NCBI RefSeq assembly: GCF_013201895.1
Contig: NZ_CP053841.1
Location: forward strand, 1,364,001 to 1,428,000
Length of the DNA stretch: 64,000 nucleotides
Source of the DNA: Campylobacter blaseri
GTDB lineage: Bacteria; Campylobacterota; Campylobacteria; Campylobacterales; Campylobacteraceae
Reading direction: 5' to 3'
A program made the position numbers and the translations under genes. The notes below the pieces were generated by a model. The model searched no databases. It had not been told where the DNA came from and saw nothing but the letters and a program-made list of their open reading frames with translations. Of this stretch, positions 26,657 through 36,334 are shown piece by piece. Every line of letters starts with the position of its first letter. Within the stretch, counting starts at the first letter, position 1.

Positions 26657-28087
26657 CTAAACATCTATTTTTTTAAACTCATCTAAAGCACTTTGTAAAT
26701 TCTGTAAAATTTCATCTAACACGAATTTTGGCTCGGGTAAATTTTCTAAATCCTGAAAAGAGTCGTCTTTAAGCCAAGTTATGTCAAGATTTGTTTTTTC
26801 TCTTGATAATACTTCATCAATGCTAAACTTTTTAAATTTCTCACTCTCCTTGCGTTTAGTTATATCTTTTGAGTTGTAACATTTTATAAAATCTTTTAAA
26901 TCGCTTTGTTTTAAAGGGTTTGTTACAAGTGTAAAATTTTGATTAGTGCGAAAATCATATATCCAAATTTCTTTTGTCGCATACTCATTACTAGTTATAG
27001 TAGTTTTATCAAAAAACAAAACATTTGCCTTAACCCCTTGTGCATAAAATATACCAGTTGGAAGCCTTAAAATAGTATGCAATCTAAAACTACTAAGGAG
27101 CCTTTGTCTTACTTTTTCTCCAGCTCCTCCCTCAAATAGTACATTATCAGGAAGCACTACAGCTGCTCTGCCACCTATTTTCAAAATGCTCATTATATGT
27201 TGTAAAAAATTTATCTGTTTGTTTGATGTGCTTATGATAAAATCATCTCTTTCATAACTATCTTTTTCTACACTAACTCCGCCATCACTATCCATAACTT
27301 TTGTTGAAGACTTTTTACCAAAAGGTGGATTTGTAAGAACCATATCATACCTTGTTTCGCCTAAACTAAGTAAAGAATCTCCTGCTTTTACTGGACTTGT
27401 ATCCACACCTATGTCATGCAAATACAAATTCATAGCACATAAACTAACCACAAGTGGAGATATATCAGTTCCACTTAAATTTTGTTTTAAATTAGATAAT
27501 TTCTCCTTATCTTTGCTCTGTTTTTTCATATATTCATAAGCAGCAAGTAAAAATCCACCTGTTCCACAAGCAGGGTCGCGAATACTGTCATCTATATTTG
27601 GTCTCATTACTTCAACTATCGTGTTTATCAAAGCCCTAGGCGTGAAATACTGCCCAGCACCACTTTTACTCTCAGTTGCATTTTTTTGAAGTAATCCCTC
27701 ATATATCACACCTTTTACATCCACATCAAGCCCCATCCAAGTCTCATCGTTTATCATACTCACAATTCTTTTTAACTTTGCTGGCTCATTTATCTTATTT
27801 TGTGCTTTTTGGTATATAGTACCTATAATTCCATCCATTTTAGAAAGAGTTGCAAGAGCATTTGTATAAGCACTCTCTAGACTTTCACCATCAAGAGATT
27901 TTATATACTCCCAAGAGCAATCTTTTGGTATTTTGGAAACTGAGTTTAAATTTTTAACTCTCTCATCATCCATCTTTAAAAATATAAGATAGGTAAGTTG
28001 CGATACATATTCTGTATAATTTACCCCACTATCTCTTAATACGCTTGCATAGTTCCAAACTTTGCTTACTAAGTTGTTTTCACCCAT
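26657..28087 (-). CDS. hsdM: Type I restriction-modification methyltransferase subunit
   Basis: A 476-residue N6-adenine methyltransferase. HsdM N-terminal helical domain (1-130), AdoMet-binding motif I DPACGTGGFLLAAYE (about 170-185), and catalytic motif IV NPPFGKK (about 255). It methylates the target defined by HsdS and forms the M2S1 core. It is the last gene of the operon hsdR-RT-hsdS-hsdM, 1 nt after hsdS. Motifs are intact, so modification activity is expected. Confidence 0.95.
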   Translation of the reverse strand: MGENNLVSKVWNYASVLRDSGVNYTEYVSQLTYLIFLKMDDERVKNLNSVSKIPKDCSWEYIKSLDGESLESAYTNALATLSKMDGIIGTIYQKAQNKINEPAKLKRIVSMINDETWMGLDVDVKGVIYEGLLQKNATESKSGAGQYFTPRALINTIVEVMRPNIDDSIRDPACGTGGFLLAAYEYMKKQSKDKEKLSNLKQNLSGTDISPLVVSLCAMNLYLHDIGVDTSPVKAGDSLLSLGETRYDMVLTNPPFGKKSSTKVMDSDGGVSVEKDSYERDDFIISTSNKQINFLQHIMSILKIGGRAAVVLPDNVLFEGGAGEKVRQRLLSSFRLHTILRLPTGIFYAQGVKANVLFFDKTTITSNEYATKEIWIYDFRTNQNFTLVTNPLKQSDLKDFIKCYNSKDITKRKESEKFKKFSIDEVLSREKTNLDITWLKDDSFQDLENLPEPKFVLDEILQNLQSALDEFKKIDV

Positions 28088-28088
28088 T

Positions 28089-29312
28089 TTAATCCTTTAC
28101 TAACTCACCATTAAAAGCTTTTTGTAAAATACTTTGTTTTAAGACTTTTGCTTTTTGTAAATTTTCTTCTATCAAGCTTAATGTGCTATCTGCAACTTTA
28201 AACCTTTTTTCTATTTCTAAAACTATTTTATTTTGCTCATCAAGTGGAGGAAGTGGAATTTCAAGATTTTCTATGAACTTTATCTGTAAGTTTTTTACTG
28301 TAGACCCAACAGCTAAACTAGATAAATTTTCATAAGTTTTAAAGCTAGTAAAAAAATAAAAAACATAGTTTTTACATATATCTATTTTTGGATAGAACAC
28401 AAGCCAGCCATCGTGAATTGCTCCTTTTATTTTAGATATATATGGTCTACCATAACTCATAGAATTTGTTAAAAGCAAATCCCCTGCATTTACTTCTCTG
28501 CTTTTTTGCAAACCACTTTTTATAATTTTTTGTTTTGTTTTAGTTATGTATTTTGAGCCATTATCAACATCTCCAATTTTTATCCAATTAATACCATCTT
28601 TATCATCTGTTAAAAAATCTTTTATAGGGCGTGGGGAACCTCCGCGATAAATATTAAAAACTTCCCCAAGCTTTTTAATCTGCCAATGTTTTGAATTTGA
28701 ATTTATCAATTTACCATTAAATGCATCGCTTAATACTGATTGCTTGTATGTTTTTATAAGCTCTTTTGATTTTTCAAGTTTTAAAATAGCAAAATCAATC
28801 TTTTCAAAACAATCTTCTATTTTTTCAACAATTTTATTTTGCTCATCAAGTGGAGGAAGTGGAATTTCAAGATTTTCTATGAACTTTATCTGTAAGTTTT
28901 TTACTGTAGACCCAACAGCTAAACTAGATAAATTTTCATAAGTTTTAAAGCTAGTAAAAAAATAAAAAACATAGTTTTTACATATATCTATTTTTGGATA
29001 GAACACAAGCCAGCCATCGTGAATTGCTCCTTTTATTTTAGATATATATGGTCTACCATAACTCATAGAATTTGTTAAAAGCAAATCCCCTGCATTTACT
29101 TCTCTGCTTTTTTGCAAACCACTTTTTATAATTTTTTGTTTTGTTTTAGTTATGTATTTTGAGCCATTATCAACATCTCCAATTTTTATCCAATTAATAC
29201 CATCTTTATCATCTGTTAAAAAATCTTTTATAGGGCGTGGGGAACCTCCGCGATAAATATTAAAAACTTCCCCAAGCTTTTTAATCTGCCAATGTTTTGG
29301 AATGTTATTCAT
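28089..29312 (-). CDS. hsdS: Type I specificity subunit with two identical target-recognition halves
   Basis: A 407-residue HsdS. Normally the two target-recognition domains differ. Here residues about 5-160 and 207-362 are the same sequence (both begin HWQIKKLGEVFNIYRGGSP and end PLPPLDEQNKIV), and the DNA copies (28,225-28,693 and 28,831-29,299) appear identical. The two spacer/conserved regions differ (KLEKSKELIKTYKQSVLSDAFNGKL versus SLIEENLQKAKVLKQSILQKAFNGEL), as in a normal HsdS. The predicted target is therefore a bipartite sequence with palindromic halves. It is 2 nt after the reverse transcriptase gene and 1 nt before hsdM. It may result from recombination duplicating one domain. 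Confidence 0.93.
   Translation of the reverse strand: MNNIPKHWQIKKLGEVFNIYRGGSPRPIKDFLTDDKDGINWIKIGDVDNGSKYITKTKQKIIKSGLQKSREVNAGDLLLTNSMSYGRPYISKIKGAIHDGWLVFYPKIDICKNYVFYFFTSFKTYENLSSLAVGSTVKNLQIKFIENLEIPLPPLDEQNKIVEKIEDCFEKIDFAILKLEKSKELIKTYKQSVLSDAFNGKLINSNSKHWQIKKLGEVFNIYRGGSPRPIKDFLTDDKDGINWIKIGDVDNGSKYITKTKQKIIKSGLQKSREVNAGDLLLTNSMSYGRPYISKIKGAIHDGWLVFYPKIDICKNYVFYFFTSFKTYENLSSLAVGSTVKNLQIKFIENLEIPLPPLDEQNKIVLEIEKRFKVADSTLSLIEENLQKAKVLKQSILQKAFNGELVKD
28225..28693. repeat. 469-bp direct repeat inside hsdS, copy 1
   Basis: Matches 28,831-29,299 at an offset of 606 bp with no difference found by eye. It encodes the downstream target-recognition domain. Such exact repeats allow recombination that deletes or exchanges a domain, changing specificity. 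Confidence 0.9.
28831..29299. repeat. 469-bp direct repeat inside hsdS, copy 2
   Basis: Partner of the repeat at 28,225-28,693. It encodes the upstream target-recognition domain. Identity at the DNA level, including silent positions, implies a recent duplication or gene conversion, or an assembly artefact. Confidence 0.9.
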
Positions 29313-29314
29313 TT

Positions 29315-30949
29315 TTATTCTTTATTTTTTGTATTATTTTTATAATTTAAATTTATTTTTTCAAAATTTATAAAAGAAATATCATTATCTTGCAATTGCT
29401 TCCAATCTTTACATTTTTGTAAAGATTTATCTTTTTCCATTTTTAAAACTTCATATGCAAATAGCCAGAATTCATCATTTAATACTTTAATATTATTTTG
29501 GTCTACGATGAATTTTTTAGCAATGTTTACATATTTTTTAAATTTATCTTTATATTTACTTAAATTCTTTTTATCATATAAATAGCAAAGTAGCATAAAA
29601 ATACAATCTTCTTGTTTATTTGCTTCTTTGATTAAATTTTTATGTTTAAGTTTAAAATTATATTTTAATGAAAAATATATAGCATAAGACATAAGTTCAT
29701 AATTGTTTGTTCTAATTCCTAAACTAAAAATATCATCAGAAATTTGACTAGTTTTTTTTATATCCATATTTATATTATCAAAAATCTTTTCTAATAAAAT
29801 GACAAGATATGGATAGATTAAAAGCAAATGATGAATAGTATCTATAAAGTATTTTTCTGCATTCAATGACATTTTTTCTCTGAGTAAAATTTTAATAGCA
29901 TAGTTTAAAATAGCAGCATTATCTTTATTGTTTTTCATTAATTCTACTCCTGTATCTAAAAGCAAACAAACATCTTTATAATTAATTTTCTTAATATTAG
30001 TATTTGACTCAAGATAATGTTCTAATTTAAATAGTTTTAATTTTCTAACCCATTCATTATTGTAAGGAATTGGTAATTCTACAATTTCAGTTTTTTTATG
30101 ATTTAAAGATAAATCAAATTTCTTTAATTCTTTTGACAAATCTATTAAAAATTGATCTGCTTTTTCTTTTGTTTCTACATAGCAAGAATAGTCATCTATA
30201 TTTCTTATGTATTCATATTTTTTGGAAAGCTCATTGTCAACACACACTAAAATAATTTCAGAAATTACATTGGAAGTATGCGGTCCTATTAGTAACCCAT
30301 GGGTTTCATTATTGTTCAGCCATGTTGTTGATTTATCTATTTGGTTATACCATTCGTTGTTTTTATTTTTATTTTTCTTGGCTTCTTCTTTTCCAATCAA
30401 AGCCCATGCTATAGAATGTGTATAGATACTAGGAAAACAATTTGAAATATCAGCTTTTACTAGATATTTTTTTCCTATAAAAATTTTTTGTTCTGGATTT
30501 CCATCTTTTTTATGAGTTTTGTAGTTCATTTCAAATATTTTTTTACTATCAAATATTTTTCTGATATGTATTCTACTAATTTTATGCTTATCATCTTTTG
30601 TTTTTTCTTTAAAATGTTCTCTTAGATTATCCCAATTTTCTTTTAAAATTTTACACTGTTTATAGTATGCAAACGGATTTGGTATTGCTAGAAGTCTAGG
30701 AATATTTATATTTCTCATGTTTTCATATTTTATATATAAAAAACTTTTCTGCTCAAAATTTATATCTTTATTATTAACAAAATTAAAAAATATTTCAGAT
30801 GATAAAAAATTTGGTATTTTATCAGCAAAAAGACCATTAGCCAATAAGCCTTCAAAAAGTTCATTATCCGATATTTCACTTAAACATTCGTAATAACTTT
30901 TTATTTCATCTAAAGATATTTCATCTATAGTTAAAATATTGTTTTTCAT
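29315..30949 (-). CDS. Defence-type reverse transcriptase inside the hsd operon
   Basis: A 544-residue protein. The reverse transcriptase fold lies at about 120-300: VKADISNCFPSIYTHSI holds the first catalytic Asp (Asp167); GLLIGPHTSNVISEIIL (218-234) is the template-grip motif; RNIDDYSCYV (249-258) is the catalytic Asp pair; LNHKKTEIVELP follows. The usual aromatic residue of the YxDD box is Asn (NIDD). The C-terminal 240 residues are predicted helical repeats without a maturase or endonuclease domain, so this is not a group II intron RT; the architecture fits the UG/Abi group of antiphage RTs. It is 9 nt after hsdR and 2 nt before hsdS, so it is expressed with the restriction system. No retron-type RNA was identified. 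Confidence 0.85.
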   Translation of the reverse strand: MKNNILTIDEISLDEIKSYYECLSEISDNELFEGLLANGLFADKIPNFLSSEIFFNFVNNKDINFEQKSFLYIKYENMRNINIPRLLAIPNPFAYYKQCKILKENWDNLREHFKEKTKDDKHKISRIHIRKIFDSKKIFEMNYKTHKKDGNPEQKIFIGKKYLVKADISNCFPSIYTHSIAWALIGKEEAKKNKNKNNEWYNQIDKSTTWLNNNETHGLLIGPHTSNVISEIILVCVDNELSKKYEYIRNIDDYSCYVETKEKADQFLIDLSKELKKFDLSLNHKKTEIVELPIPYNNEWVRKLKLFKLEHYLESNTNIKKINYKDVCLLLDTGVELMKNNKDNAAILNYAIKILLREKMSLNAEKYFIDTIHHLLLIYPYLVILLEKIFDNINMDIKKTSQISDDIFSLGIRTNNYELMSYAIYFSLKYNFKLKHKNLIKEANKQEDCIFMLLCYLYDKKNLSKYKDKFKKYVNIAKKFIVDQNNIKVLNDEFWLFAYEVLKMEKDKSLQKCKDWKQLQDNDISFINFEKINLNYKNNTKNKE

Positions 30950-30958
30950 TGTTTTCCT

Positions 30959-33655
30959 TTACGCCACTATAGCTAAATTTAAATCATCTAACAAATCATC
31001 AAAATTTGAAAAAAGTTTGTTTGCTTTAAAAATGCCACCTTTATCGCCTAGTAGCTCTTGTATGTCGTTTTTATCAAGACAAGAATTTGTTATTATGTAG
31101 TCTTTTATAAGCCTTAAAAACTCCATTTGTTCATCGCTAAAACTTATACCCTTATTTATCTGCCTACCACACCAAAGCTCAAAACGAGAATTTGCAACTG
31201 AACTAAATTCAACTAATTCATCATTAAAACCAATGGCAAATTTTATAAGTTGTATGAGATTTGTTAAGCACTCTGCGATGCTAACTTTCTTAGTTCTTAC
31301 TTTATTATCTTGAATTACATAGTATGCTTCCCAAATTTTTTCAGGTTCTAAAAGTGAGGTTTTTAGTTTCTCATCAAGCTCTTTTATAAGTTTATATGTA
31401 AGAGATTTATTTTTGTAATTTGTATTATAAATTATGCTAAGAGCCTCTATTTCATCTTTGTTTTTATCAATAAAATCTTTAAAGCTTACTATAAGCTCTT
31501 GTGCTTTTTCTTTACTAAAATCAGCACTTACAACCTCATCAGTTGAAACCAAATCTATATAAATTTTTGATTTTGAACTAAGGTCAACTAAAAGTGTTCT
31601 AAGAGCTGGGGAATTAAATGGTTTTACAGTAGCATCTTTTAATGCATCTATTTCATCTTGAGTTTTACTTATAGTTTTATCACCATCAAGAGTATCTAAA
31701 ATTTCATTAGTTATATTTGACAAACTTTTTCCATCTGTTAAACTTTTGATTTTATTTTTATCATCGTTATTTATATTTGCCTCTATTCTTACGATCCTAC
31801 CTGCTAATGTGCTAAGAGTATCATCGCTTATATCGCCTTTTGCAACATTTTCTAAAAGTTTTTTTAGACTTAAACTTTTTTTTCGCTCAAGTGTAGATGA
31901 GAGACTTTTTTTACTTTCCGTTACTCCTACTGCGTCTATGATGTAAAATTTATCTTTTGATATAGCATTTGGGGTTATACTTTGTAGGTCATTTGAGTTT
32001 ATAGTTCTAACGCCTCTTCCTTTCATCTGCTCATAATAAATAGAAGATTTAACATCTCTTAAAAAAATTATTACCTCAAGAGCTTTTATATCTGTTCCTG
32101 TGGCTATCATATCAACAGTTACTGCTATACGAAATTTAGGGTCTATTTTAAAAGCTTTTATAAGACTTTCTGGATCTTCATTTCCTATGTTGTAGGTTAT
32201 CTTTTTGCAAAATTCATTTCCTTTGTTAAATACTTCCCTTGCTAGTCTTGTTATGTTTTCTGCGTGATTATCATCTTTGGCAAATATCAAAGTTTTTGGT
32301 ACAAAATTTGGCTCACGTTCTGGAAAAAGCTGTGTAAAAATAGAATTTTTATAACACTCTAAAACGGTTATAATTTGATTTGGAGCTAAAACAGAATAGT
32401 CAAGATCTTTAGAAGAGTACTCTAAGTCTTCATCTAAACTTTCATATCTTTGCTCTCTAGTTCTTTTATCTATCGTAGGAATTTCTCCTGCCTCAATGGT
32501 GCTGCCACCCTCTGAAATTTTAGTTTTAATCCTAAAAATATTGCAATCAACATTGATTTTATCAACAATAGAGCGTTCCAGCGGATAAGATGAAACCAAA
32601 TTTTTATTAAAATATCCCAAAGTTTGTTTTGAGGGAGTAGCAGTTAGTCCTATCAAAAATGCATCAAAATATTCTAAAACTTGTCGCCACTCTCCATAAA
32701 TACTTCTATGACACTCATCAACTACAATAAAATCAAATGTTTCAATAGGAACTTTTGGATTGTACACAACATTTTTTTGTTGGACTGGTTTGGTTTCAAA
32801 AGCTGAAATTTCTTCATTTACTTCATCATATTCTGATTCATTTTGCAACATAGAGTATAATCTTTGTATAGTTGTAATAACAACTTTTGCATCTTTATCT
32901 ATAGCATTAGTGCTTAAGTGCTGAACTATATAAACTTCGCTAAATTTACGGTTTTCATCACTTAAATGAAAATTTTCAAATTCTTTTTTTGTTTGTCTTG
33001 CTAGGTTGTTTCTATCTACCAAAAATAGTACTCTTTTTGCATTTGCAAATTTAATTAATCTATATATAAAATTACAAGCAGTATATGTTTTACCAGCACC
33101 TGTTGCCATTTGTATAAGTGCTCTTGGTTTTAGATCACGAAGTGAGTTTTCGACTGAACTGATTGCCTCAAATTGACAATCTCTTAAATTTGCCCTATTA
33201 AGTGTTGGAAAATTTTTAAACTTATTCCTAAGAGTGCTTTGTTGATTTAAAAGTTCTCGTAAAAATTCAGGTTTATGAAAGGCAAATATTTTTCTAGATC
33301 TTGGATTGTCATCCTTTAAATTTGTAAAATAAATCTCTTTTGAATTGCTTTCATATAAAAATGGTAAAGGATTTTGGTAACACCTTACATTTTTTGGTAA
33401 ATTATTTGCGTATTTTATTGACTGGTTTTCTACTCCGCTTAGTGATGTTCCGCTCTTTTTTGCTTCTATGACACCGCAAGCTTTTCCATCTATAAAAATT
33501 AGATAATCAGCTTTAGTGCCATCTTGCATAACAAATTCACGAACAGCTATTCCAAGAGATGCTGTTCTATTAAATTCAACCATATCTTGAATAATAAAAC
33601 CAGCACTAATAAGTAATTTATCAATATCTATTCTAGCAACATCTTCAGGATTCAT
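30959..33655 (-). CDS. hsdR: Type I restriction endonuclease/translocase subunit
   Basis: An 898-residue HsdR. N-terminal nuclease domain with DYLIFIDGKACGVIEAKK (PD-ExK type); helicase motor with Walker A ATGAGKTYTACNF, motif II DECHRSIYG, LTATPSK, and GRGVRT near the end of the second RecA domain; C-terminal region binding the methylase core. It translocates DNA and cuts unmodified targets. First gene of hsdR-RT-hsdS-hsdM; the promoter must be within the short region after 33,655. All motor motifs are intact. Confidence 0.95.
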   Translation of the reverse strand: MNPEDVARIDIDKLLISAGFIIQDMVEFNRTASLGIAVREFVMQDGTKADYLIFIDGKACGVIEAKKSGTSLSGVENQSIKYANNLPKNVRCYQNPLPFLYESNSKEIYFTNLKDDNPRSRKIFAFHKPEFLRELLNQQSTLRNKFKNFPTLNRANLRDCQFEAISSVENSLRDLKPRALIQMATGAGKTYTACNFIYRLIKFANAKRVLFLVDRNNLARQTKKEFENFHLSDENRKFSEVYIVQHLSTNAIDKDAKVVITTIQRLYSMLQNESEYDEVNEEISAFETKPVQQKNVVYNPKVPIETFDFIVVDECHRSIYGEWRQVLEYFDAFLIGLTATPSKQTLGYFNKNLVSSYPLERSIVDKINVDCNIFRIKTKISEGGSTIEAGEIPTIDKRTREQRYESLDEDLEYSSKDLDYSVLAPNQIITVLECYKNSIFTQLFPEREPNFVPKTLIFAKDDNHAENITRLAREVFNKGNEFCKKITYNIGNEDPESLIKAFKIDPKFRIAVTVDMIATGTDIKALEVIIFLRDVKSSIYYEQMKGRGVRTINSNDLQSITPNAISKDKFYIIDAVGVTESKKSLSSTLERKKSLSLKKLLENVAKGDISDDTLSTLAGRIVRIEANINNDDKNKIKSLTDGKSLSNITNEILDTLDGDKTISKTQDEIDALKDATVKPFNSPALRTLLVDLSSKSKIYIDLVSTDEVVSADFSKEKAQELIVSFKDFIDKNKDEIEALSIIYNTNYKNKSLTYKLIKELDEKLKTSLLEPEKIWEAYYVIQDNKVRTKKVSIAECLTNLIQLIKFAIGFNDELVEFSSVANSRFELWCGRQINKGISFSDEQMEFLRLIKDYIITNSCLDKNDIQELLGDKGGIFKANKLFSNFDDLLDDLNLAIVA

Positions 33656-33757
33656 ACCAACAACTTAAATTTAAAATAATACTTTAATTATATCAAAAAA
33701 TTAAAAATTTAAACTTCCTGTGATAATATAAGCAAACATAAAAATTTACTTATATTA

Positions 33758-34222
33758 TCATCTGCCCATATCTAGTGTGTTGTGATGTGGTTTTATTGTT
33801 TTTTCTATATTTAAAGAAATATTAAATTTTTTACAAAATTCATTAATTGTTAAGCATTGTAATATTTATTAGAAATACTTCGAACAACTCTCCAAAATGC
33901 AGATTTGTTGCTATTGTATCCATTGTTATTATTTTTTGTATCATTTACCCACTTAATTTGATCATTTATAGTAAAAATTATTTTTTTCATTATTTATATC
34001 AAATAATTCATCAACATTTATAGAGTTACTAGTCCATCCATTTGTAGCTTTTCCTACAAATAAAATTCCATCATCTTTATTACATGGATAATCCTTTCCC
34101 CGTTGAAAGCAAAAAACTCTAGTATTTATTTTTTCTAAAATATGCCTTAACTCACTTAGCATTTCTGCATATAATGGATAAATTTCTTTTTTTATATTAT
34201 TGATATTGGCATTGCTATCCAT
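33758..34222 (-). pseudogene. UDG-like hypothetical gene, frameshifted
   Basis: The intact first frame (34222-33962, 86 codons) includes ILFVGKATNGW, a motif of a uracil-DNA-glycosylase-like family. It then closes, but a second frame continues with QIKWVNDTK and SAFWRVVRSISNKYY, which also fits that family; removing one base from a run of seven T at 33,981-33,987 joins them. A further shift near 33,860 would extend to a stop at 33,758 (CLTINEFCKKF...). Two disruptions suggest a real pseudogene. Between this and hsdR nothing else is seen. Confidence 0.5.
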
Positions 34223-34367
34223 GAATACACCTTTTTATCTTAAAAGATGTTTTATTAATTATATAAAAATAATTTAAATATATAATATAATTCTTTGCTT
34301 AGTGTCTTTTAAATAAAAACACTAGCATTTTTAAAATAAATATTGATAGTGTTATTAAGATATACCA

Positions 34368-34976
34368 TTAAAATTCATCATACATAGATGATCTTTTAGA
34401 AGAACTTTGGGCTTTTTCTATTCCACTTCTACTAGATGAATTATTATTAGATTTGATTACAGATATACCATTGGAATTAATAACTTCCGTATCTCCTGAC
34501 ATTGATTTTTGCATAGCTCTAGTTGCAGCCTCTGCTACTTTTAAAGTTTTACTATTAAAACCTACAGTTACACTACACTCCTTTGTTTCAACTGAAGCTA
34601 TTTTCTCAATTACAACAACCCCACGTAATGCCGCTTCAGCATTATTTTGTATCTGTGTAGTCTCATTTACAATAACATCTCTATTAATAGTCTCTGACTC
34701 AGCACCAGCCTCTATTTTTGCATTTTCTGTTTGTTGAGAAAGTTCATCAATTACATCTTTTGAAGTAATTTGCTCTTTAAAAAATTTAGCTATATCGGCT
34801 TTAGCTTTTAATTCTGCTCTTTTAAGACAAGCTTGTTTATCTCTTACATCTCCTATCTTCATTACATCTTCGCTTGTAGCTTTTAGTTTGATATTGCCAC
34901 TTTCATCAATACCAACTGAATCTATACCTGCATTAGCTATTACTACAATAGCACAAATTGATAAAAACTTTTTCAT
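34368..34976 (-). CDS. Exported LPP20-like protein
   Basis: A 202-residue protein with a signal peptide (MKKFLSICAIVVIANA) and a central ACLKRAELKAKADIAKFFKEQ segment typical of LPP20-type periplasmic or envelope proteins, followed by a beta-rich part (RGVVVIEKIASVETKECSVTVGF) and a Ser/Asn-rich tail. It has no lipobox Cys. A strong site (AAGGAGTGATCA) precedes the ATG. It lies after a disrupted FlgT-like gene in the same direction. Family function is unclear; envelope or flagellar surroundings are typical. Confidence 0.6.
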   Translation of the reverse strand: MKKFLSICAIVVIANAGIDSVGIDESGNIKLKATSEDVMKIGDVRDKQACLKRAELKAKADIAKFFKEQITSKDVIDELSQQTENAKIEAGAESETINRDVIVNETTQIQNNAEAALRGVVVIEKIASVETKECSVTVGFNSKTLKVAEAATRAMQKSMSGDTEVINSNGISVIKSNNNSSSRSGIEKAQSSSKRSSMYDEF

Positions 34977-34986
34977 TGATCACTCC

Positions 34987-36325
34987 TTAGTCATTACATT
35001 CATTTATTTCAGTATAAAGCAAATTAAAATCGATTCTTTTTTTATTTTCTATATCTTGATTGTCTAATTTTATTAATATATAAAAAATTCTTTCTTTGGT
35101 TATAAAATGTAAATATTGAGTTTTATTATATAAATATGGATTATCTACATGCTTAGGACTTATAGATTGCAACAGCACTATAATACTATTGTACTGAGTA
35201 TCAATTTCCTTATCATAATAAAATTCTATATTGTTTTTTTATCAGCAGCTTTAAATTTCTTTAGTTTTTTAAGTGTGAAAAAATAAGGTAAATCAGATAT
35301 AAATTCACGTTCAAGATTTGCATATTGACTTTCAAATGAACCACTTAAATCCATAATATTCATTCTTTTTTTATCAGGAACACATTTTCTTATCCATACT
35401 TCATCTTGATTATCAATAATCTTAAAAACAAGACCATGGATATCAATAATATTTAAATTTTTATTAAATATTTTTTCTCTTATATGGTCATCAGTGATAA
35501 AATATGAGCGATTATCTACTACAAAATTTGCCTTTTTATCAATATTATCACTTAATTTTTCAGAAAATTGACTTATAATTTTTTCTGCCTTTTTTACATA
35601 ATTCTCATTCATTTTAATTTTTACTTTAGCTACAAAAAATTCATTTATATCACCCTTCTCAATACGATTTTTTTATATATATAAGCATCTTTAAAATTAT
35701 TGCCTCTTATATCTCTAGATTTTATTAAGTCGCTTCTGTTTAAAGGTTGAATATCTAAAATTTCAATATCGTAAGCATATCCGTCTTGAAAAGGTTTAAT
35801 TATTTCATTTTTAATTAATTTTTCAGCATTTTCTTTTTTATTGACTTGATCATCGATATAATTTTGCAAAACACCTGAACTTAAATCCATGTGATTTATG
35901 TTTAATTTACTTAAGGTTCCTAAAACCTTATTTTTTTCTAGCTTTACATCTGCTATAACTTTGTAAATACCACCTTCGTTTGCTTCATTTATCTGTTGGT
36001 AGTCAAGCACATAGGCATTTGAGTGGTTTATAACTTCTTGTTTTAATTCATCATTATTTAATTCTTATTTTGATACCAAGTATTCACCTACGCCAAATTT
36101 CATGGCATTTTGTATAGCATCTTTTTTAGCTTTTTCTAGGCTTTCGCCTACTCCACTGATATTACTAACATAAATAATATTTCCATCATCTCTAAGTTCA
36201 GGGTTTTGCGTTATCTTTTGTTCTGACTCTTTATTAAATTCAAATACTCCAGTACTTGATGATACATTATTTGCATTTAAAACAGAAACCAAGCACCAAA
36301 CTAACAAAACTATTTTAATTTTCAT
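34987..36325 (-). pseudogene. FlgT-like exported protein gene, split into four frames
   Basis: Four successive frames read as one exported protein. Part 1 (from ATG 36325; signal MKIKIVLLVWCLVSVLNA) includes GVGESLEKAKKDAIQNAMKFGVGEYL. It ends at an in-frame TAA (36,067-36,065), after which the same frame continues QEVINHSNAYVLDYQQINE...YKVIADVKLEKN. Part 2 closes near 35,645 at an A7 run where A8 would continue KKNRIEKGDINEFF. Part 3 closes near 35,226 at another A7 run where A8 would continue DKKNNIEFYYDK. The first 200 residues resemble the FlgT N-terminal domain. One nonsense codon plus two frameshifts suggests decay, though the two A7 sites could be sequencing errors. Confidence 0.6.
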
Positions 36326-36334
36326 CTTCAACAA

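Noticed and set aside
29315-30949. Reverse transcriptase as part of a group II intron or retron
   Set aside because: No maturase or endonuclease domain, no intron RNA ends, and no msr/msd-like inverted structure beside it; it is tightly packed in an operon.
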